Part shown: positions 10,929-22,316 of the stretch, piece by piece
Layout: each line of letters opens with the position of its first letter
How positions within the stretch are numbered: position 1 is the stretch's first letter
DNA from: Strigamia acuminata
Taxonomy: Eukaryota; Arthropoda; Chilopoda; Geophilomorpha; Linotaeniidae
Direction of reading: 5' to 3'
Length of the DNA stretch: 64,000 bases
Assembly: GCA_949358305.1 (NCBI GenBank)
Contig: OX442320.1
Coordinates: forward strand, 2,606,501-2,670,500
Notes under the pieces: model-generated
Seen by the model: only the letters and a program-made list of their open reading frames with translations
The model's database searches: none
What the model was told of the DNA's origin: nothing
Made by a program: the position numbers and the translations under genes

Positions 10929-11516
10929 TTAACCCTCAGATGGACAATCTCCAAAGACGACGCTTTGGTGCCCACAATGTACCTATTTGGGGACAAAATA
11001 ATTAAATCCGAAAGGCCGGTAGCTTAAGCGCTGTTAGGGTAGTGTGACAAATTGTCGCACTTGGCGCTACTGTTGTTGAGCCAAGAAAATTAATTTTAAG
11101 TCAAGGAAATTAATTTTAAGTGAAAAAGTTTAATTTATCCCAAAAAATTTAATTTTAAATGTATATTTTAGCCAGAAATGGAACCGTGTAATCACTTGTG
11201 TTGGACTACTAGCGCCACACGGTGTCTGCTGATAAAAATTAGAAGCATTAAGTACAAGTAGAAGCGCTTTTAAAAGATTGGGAGAAGCCAACTTAAATTT
11301 AAGCTGGAATTTTAAGGGGCAGAATTTTCAAAGGTGAATAAATAAATAAATAATGTTCAGAACACTCCAATTTTTTTTGAAACAAACATTATTTTTGTGT
11401 GAACAAAGTCAGAAATTTTCAGATAATTATAGTAAACCAAAAAAAAGTTTTCCTATTCAAGAAGAGTGTTGTTCCCAAATAGGTATACAGAGTAGGGTTG
11501 TCCATCTGAGGGTTAA
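10929..11516. mobile_element. piggyBac-type MITE with TTAA flanks
   Basis: TTAA at 10929-10932 and at 11513-11516 flank a 580-bp element. Its ends, CCCTCAGATGGACAA (10933-10947) and TTGTCCATCTGAGGG (11498-11512), are perfect 15-bp inverted repeats. A subterminal inverted repeat, ACCTATTTGGGGACAA (10981-10996) and its complement (11469-11484), matches at 15 of 16 positions. TTAA targets, terminal CCCT and a second internal inverted repeat are hallmarks of piggyBac elements. No transposase frame exists inside, so it would depend on an enzyme encoded elsewhere. Confidence 0.92.
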
Positions 11517-13208
11517 ACACCTCAAGCCAAATGAAAAGATGTAAAAGAACTGTCACTCACAAGTCAGTGTGAGAAACAAGCATATAAAATGGAAAATTAT
11601 TCTGTGCCGTTTGAAAATATTTCTGGTCGACTAAAATCCTGGTGGAAAGGAAAGCCATTTCTCCTGAGTCAAAAATATGGTTACAGTAACTTGGGTAAAC
11701 ATGGAGTTGAGTCAGGGCAACACAATTCTCACTTCAAATTTGACGTCCAAGATCATCTTCAAATTCTTCGAGGTCAATTCATCTGGCTAGAGATTCGACA
11801 AAATTTGGCTAAATACAACTCCACAAATGGCTCGAAATCACATGCAAAGATTGACTGCTTTGGAAGAAAAAATTATACATTATACAGTTGCTGCACAAAA
11901 TCAATCCACTTGCAATTTCTCTTGAGCGGTTATTGACTTTTGATACTGAAATAAAAACCGCCAACTGTTCCTCAATTAATTGATTTCTTTCTTTCTCTCT
12001 TTCCAGGGAAGTATTCGACTAAAATTACAAGCAACATTAAAATAAAATTTAAATTAAATTAAATTAAATTAAAAAATTAAAAAATATTAAGAACCGCTTG
12101 GTTTAACTTGAAAAAAACTCAAATATGAAACTAGCCAACCAGATGGCTTACAACAAACTGTACAATTTTCTGTAAAAATGATGGTGCGGAGCTGCGTTGA
12201 TTATAATGACACAAGGGGATTGTGTTTCATCTGAGGAACTGTAAATTCGGATGCTGACTGCAAAAATTTTGAATATTTTCTCATCCCAAAAGCTGACGAT
12301 CAGTTGTTTGCCTGAACTTATGGTAATAGATTTTGCTACAAAAACTCACATTACATGAAAAAAGCCATGTGGTTATGACATCATCGTCTGATGGTGGGAT
12401 CATCTCATAATGAATCTGTAGGCATGTTACTAAGTATTAAAGATGAATATTCCAAACTTTTTGAACATGATTTTCACTATTCTATACTTTTTGAACATGA
12501 TTATCACTATACTATACTTTTTGAACATGATTTTCACTATTCCATACTTTTTGAACATGATTTTCACTATTCCATACTTTTTGAACACTGGTGTTGTATT
12601 CAAAAGCAGATTACCGTACTAAAAAATTGTGCATCCTACAGGAGCATATTTAATTTGTTTGTAAGTTTGCATTATTAATTTTTTTCTGTTTATTTTAACA
12701 TTTTTTTAAATTGCACTTGTTGTGATTGTAAAGCTGCTTTGTGTTATAAATTCTAACAAAATCTGCAACTTTTTCCATTTCAATTGTGACCGCCCGCCAT
12801 CTATCAACGAATTGCATCAACTGAGTGAATGACTTAATTTATTTGGATTTTTGTTTATACTGACAACAATACAACGATAAATGAATTTTTTTCATTTTTT
12901 TTTACAATTTGTACCGTGTTTAAAAAACTAAATAAAACAAATGCCGGGGAATAATATTCTATTTCATATTTGCGTCGTACGGTGGATCCACAGTCGTTTG
13001 TCAATTTCCAGTCGCGTTGTGAAGGACGAGCATTACCGCAGCAATACCGGAGTAGAAACAGGTGTTTGCTCAAATCTCGTTCATTTGATTGTCGATTTCC
13101 ATATGTAATGGCCGAGATAGAAAAATTGACAAGTAACGGTCGAGAAACATAAAACAAGTGGTCGAACATCAGAAACTGGAGCCGGAGAGGAGTCGCAATG
13201 CGAACAGG
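11517..13208. other. Gene-free stretch upstream of TRIM37
   Basis: A/T-rich sequence with simple AAATT repeats (about 12045-12085) and a 30-bp minisatellite described separately. An open frame of 115 codons at 11589-11936 has no recognisable domain and no splice context. I see nothing else until the TRIM37 start, whose promoter must lie near its right end. Confidence 0.6.
12451..12597. repeat. 30-bp minisatellite, five copies
   Basis: The string TTGAACATGA recurs at 12461, 12491, 12521 and 12551, with a last partial copy at 12581, so the period is exactly 30 bp. Copies differ by one to three bases. Because 30 is divisible by three, an open frame with a 10-residue repeat crosses it, but there is no other sign of coding. 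Confidence 0.93.
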
Positions 13209-16200
13209 ATGGAAGAGCACACAGTTGAAGTAAAAAATGGCGGCGATGGAATTTGATTTTCTCGAGTTGTTTTCATTTTTTCTCGTGTTTTTTCTCCCTT
13301 TTTCCAGAGTTTGGCCGAAGTATTTCGATGTTTTATTTGCATGGAAAAATTGAGAGATGCACATTTGTGTCCGCATTGCTCGAAACTGTGTTGTTTCATG
13401 TGTATACGGGTAAATGAAAGCGATTTAAATTGAAATGCTAATTTAATGTTAATTTTTGTTGTTTATTTCAGAGATGGTTGACAGAGCAGAGGTCTCAATG
13501 TCCACATTGCCGGTAAATTGGATCGTTTCGAGGTTTTCCGAGGTTTTAACGCCGGTTTTGTGTTGCAGAGCATCTTTGCATCTACATGAATTAGTGAATT
13601 GTCGGTGGGTGGAAGAGGTTACGCAACAACTCGATACGCTACAAATGGTTGGAACGACAAATAAATCGGACGATCAAGACAAAGATCGGTGAATTTCCAT
13701 TTAATACTGAATTGTCAATGTTTGTTATCGGCAAAACTGATTTAGTTTCGATGTTTTTACGTAAATAATGGAATTAATGAGGAAAACTGGACGTTTGCCG
13801 GGCAAATTTGGCTTTTTATCCGCAAAAATGCAATTATTTCCACACAAATCAATCTAAATCGAATACAATGTGCTCGCAGGTGCGAAACTCATCAAGAGAA
13901 ACTGAGTGTTTACTGTTGGACGTGCCGCAAATGCATCTGCCATCAGTGCGCCTTGTGGGGCGGCACTATTCGCGACACTAAAGAAAACACCATCAAAGTA
14001 CGAGCCCGCAAACACGAGAAAACGTCACAAATGGGTCAAATTATTTTGCTTTTTTTTATTTTCTAAGCATTCCGGTCACACGTTTAAGCCGTTGGACGAA
14101 GTTTACGATCAACACGTGACTCAAATTAAGGAGGAGATTTCACAATTGCGGCGCCGTCTTATGGAGTTGATTAGTTTGGTGCAGGAAGTGGTGATTTTGA
14201 CGTGGTTTTCTCTCGGTTTTTCGCAATTAAACGGTTGTGTTTGGTAGGAGAGGAACGTGGAAAGCGTTCGCGCGGCTAAAGATGAGAGGGTCCGCGAGAT
14301 TCGAAACGCGGTCGAGTTGATGATCGCGCGTCTCGACGCTCAGTTGAAGAGCAAACTTCTCACGTTGATGGGTAATTTTGACGATTTTGGTTGGTTTTGC
14401 TGATGTTTTTATTTTTTTCTGACGTTTTTTGACGTTTTTTTGATGTTTTTTCACCTTTTCTGATGATATTTTTGCTTTTTTTGATGATTTCAGGGCAGAA
14501 AAATTCGTTGATGCAGGAAACTGAGCAGCTGGAGTCGCTTTTAGCCGAGATAGAGCATCAGTTGCACACGTGCACTAAAAGCGATTTGATTGGGAAAAGC
14601 GAAGATTTGTTGCAGATGATTAATCAAGTTCATAGGAAACCGATGGCTTCTTTTGTAACTGCCCCAGTTCCAGCTGATTTCAATAGGTTTTGCTTCTTTT
14701 TTACATACGTTGGAAATTTAATGGATTTCGATGGTTTTCCTCCTCTAACTTTGTAATGAAAATTTGAAATAATTCTTAGATTTTGTAATTTATCGATGAA
14801 AAGGATACTTTGCGATTTGAAAAAATGTTTTCAACAGCAAAAATCGGACGAAATTCGTTGTTTTTTTCATAGAAAAACGATAAATTATATCGAAATAGCC
14901 AAAATTTCGGAAATATTTCATAAAATTTTGCAATTTAAAACGGAATTAATGAAATAAAAGATGAAATACTTCGTATCTTTTTGATAAAGTTGCTGGAAAA
15001 GCTGATGTAATTTGTAATGTTTAATATTTGATGTGTTTTTAGTGAAATCGTTCCTCAATACGACATCAGTACGTTCGTGATGAACAATTTCAGCGCGTTG
15101 CAGCGCAAAGCAGAGCCGGTTTACAGTCCTCCCCTTAACGTCAACTGTCTGAGTTGGAGACTGAAAGTCTACCCAGTAATTGCAAACACTCGAGATTAAA
15201 TTAATTACACGAAGCATTAATCAAAACTTTTTTTAACCTAGGATGGAAATGGTGTTGTACGTGGAAACTATTTATCCGTATTTCTTGAATTATCAGCTGG
15301 ACTCCCAGAAACCTCTAAGTAATGATTAAATTTGTGTACATTTCTATATAAAAAGTGCATGTTCGCATACAAAAAGTTGCATTGTGAATGCATTTTTATT
15401 CAAAAGTGAATTTTTACACAAAATAAGTTTTTTTTATGGAAAAAGTGAATTTTTGCATTTTATAAGTGAATTTTTGCATTTTATAAGTGAATTTTTGCAT
15501 TTTATAAGTGAATTTTTGCATTTTATAAGTGAATTTTTGCATTTTATAAGTGAATTTTTGCATTTAATAAGTGAATTTTTACGTTTAATAAGCGAATTTT
15601 TCCTTAAAAAAAAGTGAAATTTTGCATTGAAAAAAGTGACTTTTGCATTTAAAAAAAAGTGAAATTTTGCATTTTAAAAAAAGTGACTTTTGCATTTTAA
15701 AAAAAGTGACTTTTGCATTAAAAAAGTGACTTTTGCATAAAAAAAGTGAATTTTGCATTAAAAAAAAGTGACTTTTGCGTTAAAAAAAAGTGAGTTTGCA
15801 TTAGAAAAGTGACTTTTGCATGAAAAAGGGATTTGTTATTTATACAATTGGTGTTACATAATGTTTTCTTGTGATTTCTAGGTACGAATATCGGGTGGAA
15901 ATGATCCATCAAGGATCACGTGACGCGAGCAAAAATATCGTGCGTGAATTTGCATCCGACTTCGAAGTGGGCGAATGCTGGGGCTACAATCGATTTTTCC
16001 GCCTGGATTTACTCGCGAGCGAAGGCTACTTAAACACCGAAACCGACACTTTGATCCTTCGATTCCAAGTGCGACCGCCGACATTCTATCAACGATGTCG
16101 CGACCAACAATGCTACATCCACAAGCTCCTAACGGCGCAATCGAACTACATCAATCAAGTGAACGACTTAAAAGAAGTAATTTGATTTTTCCCCTCCAAT

Positions 16201-18317
16201 TTTTCCCCTTTTTTTGATTTTCTGATGAATTTGAAGCGTCTGGCGATCGAGTTATCGCGGAATCAGGGATCCGGAGCGAGCACCAAGAGCTCGACGAGCG
16301 GAGACGGGTCGCATTTGCCGCGCTCGTTGCGCCCACTGCCACTGCCAAGATCGAAACCGGTGCGCGACAAATTGCCACAGAACTCTGGGCTGTTGGAGTT
16401 GGAAGCCGAATGCCAGAACGATCAGGATTCGTCGGGTTCTGAGGATACGGCTGTAATTTTTATAATTTTTTTAGTTTTGTTTGGTCTTTTAATTTTGTTT
16501 GAATTTTTTTAGGATTTGAGCGATAATGAAGACACTGAGTCGCAGGACATTAGCGCTTTGGTAGAAGATTACGCGAAAGAATCGGACAATAGCAACGACG
16601 AGAATGATATTGATGAAGAAACGATGTATTTTGTTTTTCGAAATGTGTTGTTGGTTTTGGATTTTTGTGTTGAATGAGATTTTGTTTTAGTTTGGAGATT
16701 GATTGTTGATGAAATGAATTGGGCATTGCTGTTTAGGGAGCGGAAATTTAATTTTTTGGGTCTGAAAATGAATTTATCGATCTAAAAATCCAATTTTTCG
16801 ATCTATAAATTCAATTTTTCAGTAGAAAATTGAATTTTGCGATATAAAAAAGCAATTTTTCAGTCTAAAATTGATTTTTCCGGATTTAAATTGAATTCTC
16901 CGGATTAAAACCGCATTATCCAGTCTAAAATTGAATTTTCTGGTCTGAAAATCTAACTTTTCAGTCTAAAACTGAATTTTCTGGTCTAAAAAGCCAATTC
17001 TTCTGTTCAACATGCCCAATAACATTTCTCAAGCCTCAAACCAAAAACAAAAACGAGAATTATCAACCGAATTGAAAATGCAAACACCAAGATGTAAAAA
17101 ACCAACAAAAGCATTAAAAGAAATTGAATTGCACTCCAGACCGGGCGACAACGAAGTTGAACCGAACGCACCAATTTCGGCCAGCTCGTCGAAATGGAGC
17201 CTGGCCGACGCCGAGTGCTCCGACACGGGCGTCCTGAGCAAACCAAACTCGCATCGCAGCACGCCCAACGACGAAGCCATGTTGCTTCGCTTGCTCGAAA
17301 TCAACGATCAAACCTACGATTCCAGAAGACTCGCGCGAAGCCGCCACAACCTCTTCGGCAGTCCTAGTAACCCACAAGAATTGTTTAATTTCTAATCGTT
17401 TAATTTGATTGTAATGATTCTTTGTTCCCGCCAGGGAGAAGCAAACATTCGCATTCGCATTCCCGGTCGCGGAGATCGCATTATCCGACGTTTTCGTCGG
17501 CGCAGGTGTTGGAATCTCTGCAGCTGGAGTTGGGCGACCGGTCGCTGACACCCACGATCGGCTCGTCACGTGACGTGACGCCCAGCCCGCACAGACCGAA
17601 GGGTGAGTTTGTGCTTTTGGTTGTTTGCTCTTTTCGTTTTTGTTTGATTTGGGTGTTTTTAGCTTCGACTAGTTCGACGCTTCAGTGTGTGGCGAAGTCG
17701 ATGTCGCACACGAAGAAGTTGTCGGTGACGCCGAATTCGGAGGAGAGCACGAGCAGGGAGAGCACGCCGAGCGTCAGTTTGCCTTTGGAACATTTTTCTT
17801 TGAATGATCACGATTTGGAGCAAGTGATTGAAGTGGCTTTGGAGCAGTTTTCACTCGCAGATCAACCCTACGCTTCGAGATTAATGGCGCAAATGAAGTA
17901 ATTCCATGTATTTTTCTCCTTTTCTCACTTCATTTAATGTATTTTTGAATGCAAATTGAGTTTAAATTTTTATTTTTATTTATTTGCAGTAATCGCATTA
18001 TAATGAATGATAATGAAGAAAGCGCAAACGTTCTGAACGAAAAAGACATTAATCCAGGTAGATGAGGTCATGCAACAATATTTGAGAATAGAATAAGGAA
18101 AGAAATGCAATTTGTTTTGTCAGTGGCCGCCGGTTGGTCGTTCGCAGGCAAGAATTCATTATCGAATCCAAACTTGAGCGTGTGTGGCAACAGTTTTGCA
18201 CCTCCGAACAAAGACGATCCACAAACATGCGTGGATCCCGAGACACCGTCATCCTCGTCAGCTCGAACGCTGGAGGGCTCCGATCAGGACACACCCCATC
18301 ACAACGCTCCTAAATAG
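13209..18317 (+). CDS. TRIM37: E3 ubiquitin-protein ligase TRIM37
   Basis: Predicted exons: 13209-13229, 13308-13409, 13472-13512, 13569-13688, 13880-13997, 14068-14190, 14248-14371, 14494-14686, 15043-15175, 15242-15318, 15882-16176, 16237-16452, 16513-16625, 17140-17366, 17435-17602, 17663-17897, 17990-18057 and 18124-18317. All phases agree and give 855 residues. It starts [16 protein letters not shown], very like vertebrate TRIM37. Domains in order: RING (CFICMEKL...CPHC), B-box ([13 protein letters not shown]...CHQC), coiled coil ([14 protein letters not shown]), MATH/TRAF domain (EYRVEMIHQ...[13 protein letters not shown]) and a long acidic, serine-rich tail. TRIM37 is a RING E3 ligase acting at peroxisomes, centrosomes and chromatin. 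Exon 5 appears to add about 11 residues inside the B-box, before HSGHTFKPL. Exon 14 may instead start at 17092. Confidence 0.93.
15441..15600. repeat. 21-bp minisatellite in TRIM37 intron 10
   Basis: The unit AAGTGAATTTTTGCATTTTAT repeats about seven times with few changes. It then decays into related copies (AAAAAAGTGACTTTTGCATT) up to about 15830. The repeat fills most of the intron between the exons ending 15318 and starting 15882. Confidence 0.9.
16846..17063. repeat. Segment with an inverted copy at 56157-56357
   Basis: This stretch of TRIM37 intron 13, including TTCTGTTCAACATGCCCAAT near 17000, reappears almost base for base on the opposite strand at 56157-56357. Homology stops near GAGAATTATC on the right. 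It is therefore a dispersed repeat and not an exon, which supports placing the start of exon 14 after 17064. Confidence 0.88.
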
Positions 18318-18926
18318 CTTTGAAAGAAAGAAAAAAAGAAAAAGTCTGTCAATTAACGTTTATTCAAAATCTGTGCATTTATTATTGTAAAACCGAAAGG
18401 CGTTTTCCCCACCTTAAAACCTTAAAACCTAAAAACCACCCAAAAGGAGAATTCTTTCAAACCAGACGCAAACAAAAATCATGACATTTAATAGTTTGCT
18501 GCGTATAAATACACAAAAAATGGATTCTTAGCTCGTTTTCATTCGTCTTAAAGCGTTTTAGCTGAAATTTATGCCTTTTATCTCGATAATCTTCAACAAA
18601 TACGACAAACGCGCGCGAAATTTAATAGTTTTTAACGTCGTCGTCACATTATGGGTTTAGAGATGTGAAAAAAGTAGTAGTAACAGCACTACTTTTCAGT
18701 GAAAATAAATTATTCAATAAATGTCAACAAACGTGATAAATAATTATGAAATTTAATCGTTTACTGCATACAAACCCAAAAAAATCGATCGTTTTAGCAC
18801 AATTTCACCCGGTTTAAGGCGTTTTAGCTGAACTTAATGAGTTTTATCTTGTTCTTAGGTAAACCACTCAATTAACTTCAACAAATATAACAAACAAATG
18901 CGAAATTTAATCGTTTTTAACGCGTT
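18318..18926. other. Tail-to-tail spacer between TRIM37 and the F-box gene
   Basis: Convergent 3' ends share about 600 bp. AATAAA signals occur near 18703 and 18716 on the plus strand. A/T-rich near-repeats (AAATTTAATCGTTT and similar) occur three times. No gene is visible. Confidence 0.6.
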
Positions 18927-21604
18927 TTAGCTCATATAAGCCAGTTCCCACGCTTCCACGTCGTCGTTTTCGTCGTACAGATAGTCCGAATCGTAGTCGT
19001 AATATCCGTTGAATTCCTCGTCCCAGTTGTCGTCATCGATGTCGTCCATGTCGACGACGCCGTCCTCGTAGTAGAAATCCATGTTCCAGGGGCGATGTTC
19101 GCGCGGACACTTGTTTAGCGGGTGGATCTCCACCGTCGGTTTCACGCAGAAACTGCCCACCGACGATCCGCCGGCGTAAACGTACAGTACGTCCGAACGA
19201 TTCACCGACTCGATTTCGACGAATGCGGCGTCGGTGACCTGCGCGCACGAACTCACGTCGAGCAGAACGAGATTTCGACAGTTGACGACTAAAGCGCTGC
19301 AGGCTAGGCCCAAATAAATTCAAAAATAATTATCAAACTCGACGTTTCGTTTCGGTTTTAATTATTCACCATCATCGCCGATCGAGGAACAACCGCGTAA
19401 TTCGATCACTTCTAGGGATCCTTTGAGACTTATTTCTTCTAATCCTTCGTTCATGATCTGTGGATTGAATTTTTGTCATTTATATTAATTTATGTTAATT
19501 TATTCTATTTTTTTTTTAGATTTCCTCACCCTTTCGTTGTAGTTTACGTATAATTTGCGTAAACCGTCAAGGCCACTCAACCATTTCAGCCCTTTGTCGC
19601 TAATGTAGCACGAACTTATGTTTAAAGTGCTGGGAATGCAAAGGAGAATTGTTTTTTAACGGTAAATTGGAATTCGAAAACAAAAAAATAAACGACGGCC
19701 GCCATTACTGTAATCGAGGACAGTTTTTGGACAGGACTTGGCCGATGTCGTCGTCGATGAAATTGTTGTTTTCCAGCAGTAGTTCTTCGAGATTAACGCA
19801 TTTTTTAAATCCTTCGAGGAACACCCATCTGCTCACTATCCAAATTTCATTTTAAATTGTATTAGACAAGTAAAATGCGATTTCCAGTACAGTTGTGAAT
19901 ACTATTTACGTATAACGTAACAAAATATAAATTCACAACTGTAATGGAATTTGTAAATTCGTTAATTTACCATTCGGGAAATAACCGCCCATGTCCAGGA
20001 TTTGCAGCGATGGACCGCAAACCTAAGAAATAAACAAAGAATTAATTCAAACTGTAGATGTTTGAGAACAAATTATTACATCGAATAAGTTTTCCACGGA
20101 GTTCGATGATAAAGTGGTGCAGTTGTTCAAATGAAGTTCCCGGATCAATGGAAGTTTGGAAATCGGCCCCAGAACTTCGGGAACCAAATTGGTGCAGTAA
20201 TTCATGTTTAATACCCGGATGTATTTCATCAGATGAAAATTCTAAAAAAATCGTTAATTTTAACGTTTTTGACCAAGTTTTTGTCATTTTTCTCACTTTT
20301 CCGCTGATTTTGCTGTCGAAACTCAAATTGAGTTGCTCGATTTTACAATGGCGGAATAATTTCGAAATCCATTTATCGCCTGCGCTCGATTTCGATATAT
20401 CGATATTCTGTGGGAAAAAAATAATAATCGATTTTTATTTTTTTATTTTTTATTATTTTCTTTTTACTTTTAGTTTTGGGCAACTTTCGGCTAAAACGCC
20501 CAAAGCTTTGCAGGAAATTTCCTTCCGACTTAGATTGATTTCTTCGAGGTTCGGGCAATGATTTCCGATCACTATCGGGAATTTGTGCGATAAACTGTGA
20601 CCGATACTCATCGAGAGGTCGATTTTCTTCAGGGTTGAACCACAACGTCTCAAAATGGCCTCCAAAACTGAACTGTTCACTTGAAATAAAGTTGTTAAGA
20701 AATAAAAAAATTAATTGAGCGAATGATTTGAAATCCGGTTGGAAAAACAAACGTTTTTGTCTGTGCTGGAAATGTCGATCTTCGAGGACGAGTGAATACA
20801 AATTGGCCCAGGGAATGGTGGAGCCCAGGTGACGCCATAACTTGCAAACTGTGAACACAATAATTGATTTTTAGACGAGAAATTTGATTTTTAGACGAGA
20901 AATTTGATTTTTAGACGAGAAATTTGATTTTTAGACGAGAAATTTGATTTTTAGACTAAAAATTTGATGTGCGTTTGCCTTTTTCTATACGAATTCTCTC
21001 TTTGAAGTCCAAGAATGAGAAGATGTGAGTGATCAACTCCAAAGGCAGCAAGTTGATGTGGCATTCCGTTTCTTCGGAATCATTAGTTTCGGTTTCGCTG
21101 CTCGCAAAAACCTCAGTCGCCGTTCGCTTAGGGGTTTTGTACTTCCATACTCGTTGACAACGGTTCGGGATCGGCTTCAAAACATTTCCACGACACGTCA
21201 ACATGCTATCTGGTAACTTCAGCACTGACAGTGCATCTTCCAATTTGACAAACTGCACATGCGCAGTTCTGAAAATAAAAATGTGTTAAAATTTGATGTT
21301 TAAAACGGTGAAATTCATTAATAACCCTTTGGATTTGCGCGTTTGACAGTTCGTGTGAATGGATACTTTACTTAACGGTCCGAATTGACTGAAAAGTTGA
21401 TTCAGTTCTTTTCTGCGAATCTAAAAAATTTAAAATTTTTAACATTTTCATATTTTTAATTTTTTTAAAAAAAATTAAGTTAATTCTCGAATTTTTGGGT
21501 ACCGAATGGGGCACGGAACGGACAAAAACAGTTCTTCGACATTCGGTGTGCTCGCAACCGTCCTCGTCTCCAGATAAATCCGCCGTCGGTTGATTCGTAG
21601 CCAT
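18927..21604 (-). CDS. RRM + F-box + leucine-rich-repeat protein (EEED8.10-like)
   Basis: Twelve coding exons read on the minus strand: 21604-21503, 21420-21326, 21268-20991, 20848-20753, 20679-20468, 20407-20297, 20241-20080, 20022-19971, 19835-19709, 19629-19530, 19457-19370 and 19303-18927. Phases agree and give 599 residues. An RNA-recognition motif comes first, with RNP2 TVFVRSVP (about 25-32) and RNP1 KSKGTAHVQF (about 63-72). An F-box follows (INLLPLELITHIFSFLDF, about 140-160), then about ten LRR-type repeats (for example CPNLEEINLSRKEIS, LIRELHLNNCTTLS). The tail is acidic and tyrosine-rich (FNGYYDYDSDYLYDEND). The RRM/F-box pairing recalls the nematode protein EEED8.10. The inferred role is an SCF substrate receptor that touches RNA. 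The start at 21604 was chosen for its AAAATGG context, since frames upstream look like 5' UTR or intron. Confidence 0.85.
19882..19949. mobile_element. Tiny MITE in intron 8 of the F-box gene
   Basis: TTCCAGTACAGTTGTGAAT (19882-19900) is the inverted partner of 19931-19949, matching at 18 of 19 bases around a 30-base loop. A related pair sits at 39737-39802, so this is a dispersed family and not a chance hairpin. Confidence 0.7.
20861..20960. repeat. 20-bp minisatellite in intron 3 of the F-box gene
   Basis: Five copies of AATTTGATTTTTAGACGAGA at an exact 20-bp period. Copies two to four are identical, and the outer copies have changes at the edges. Confidence 0.95.
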
Positions 21605-22316
21605 TTTTGACAATTGGCATTTATGGACGATATCGCAATGGCGGCTCCGGTCTGGCGCTAGCAAGTCGTTCAATCCGATGCAATTGCTGTGAAGTGTCTG
21701 CAAAAGCTTGAATGAAGGGATCTAAAAATAGGTGAGTAGTTGAATAAGGATTGTTTTTAATTGAGATTTGGTTCGTTTTTACGTACTTTTTCGCACATGG
21801 GAAAAATTAGGCACCGATGCTGCTAGTAGTTTTGCAAGGGTGAGGACTAGACACAGGATGAAAACAACAGCTCGCGATGCATCGTGGGATATTTCCTAGC
21901 GGCGTGGTGGTGGAACTGGATGCAGACGATGCAAAGCAAAATACAGTTTGGTTATTTATTTGTTTTTAAAACAATTTATTTGAAAAACTATATTTTTTTA
22001 AAAGTTTTAAAACGATAAATAAGAACTTTAAACTGAAAATAGAAGCGATCTTTAAATTTAAAAAAGTAACTTCTACTGCGCGTGCGCAATTTCGGTACTT
22101 CCATCTTGCTAGACATTCATTTCCGGTTTCCCCGCTCTGGTCGATGTGAGTAATATCACGCTAAATTTTATTATCCATCGGATATTTGTGTTTATTTCAA
22201 ACCATCCGATTATATTAACCACTTAAATCGAATCACCTCGCTTTTATTTCATAAAATCGTATATTATTTCAGCAGATAATGTAATATTTTACAAATGCAA
22301 CGTGTTTTAATTTCAG
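21605..22316. promoter_or_regulatory. Divergent promoter region of the F-box and eL6 genes
   Basis: A 700-bp head-to-head spacer. On the eL6 side there is an NRF-1-like palindrome, TGCGCGTGCGCA (22077-22088). It is followed by a pyrimidine-rich ACTTCCATCTTGC that suits a ribosomal-protein 5' TOP start, and a donor GAT|GTGAGT near 22146. The matching acceptor, TTTCAG, ends at 22316, so the eL6 ATG is the first coding base of exon 2. On the minus side an acceptor-like CTTTTGCAG near 21697 suggests a 5' UTR intron. Confidence 0.6.

Noticed and set aside
12391-12678. A 95-codon gene with a 10-residue repeat
   Set aside because: The frame is explained by a 30-bp minisatellite. There is no promoter, splice or homology support, so it is kept only as a low-interest observation.
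13237-13266. ATG at 13237 as the TRIM37 start
   Set aside because: It falls in intron 1. The ATG at 13209 gives MEEHTVE joined in phase to SLAEVFRCF, matching the family N-terminus.
15384-15617. A seven-residue repeat protein within TRIM37
   Set aside because: It lies inside an intron whose borders are fixed by the MATH-domain exons on both sides. The frame results from a 21-bp repeat.
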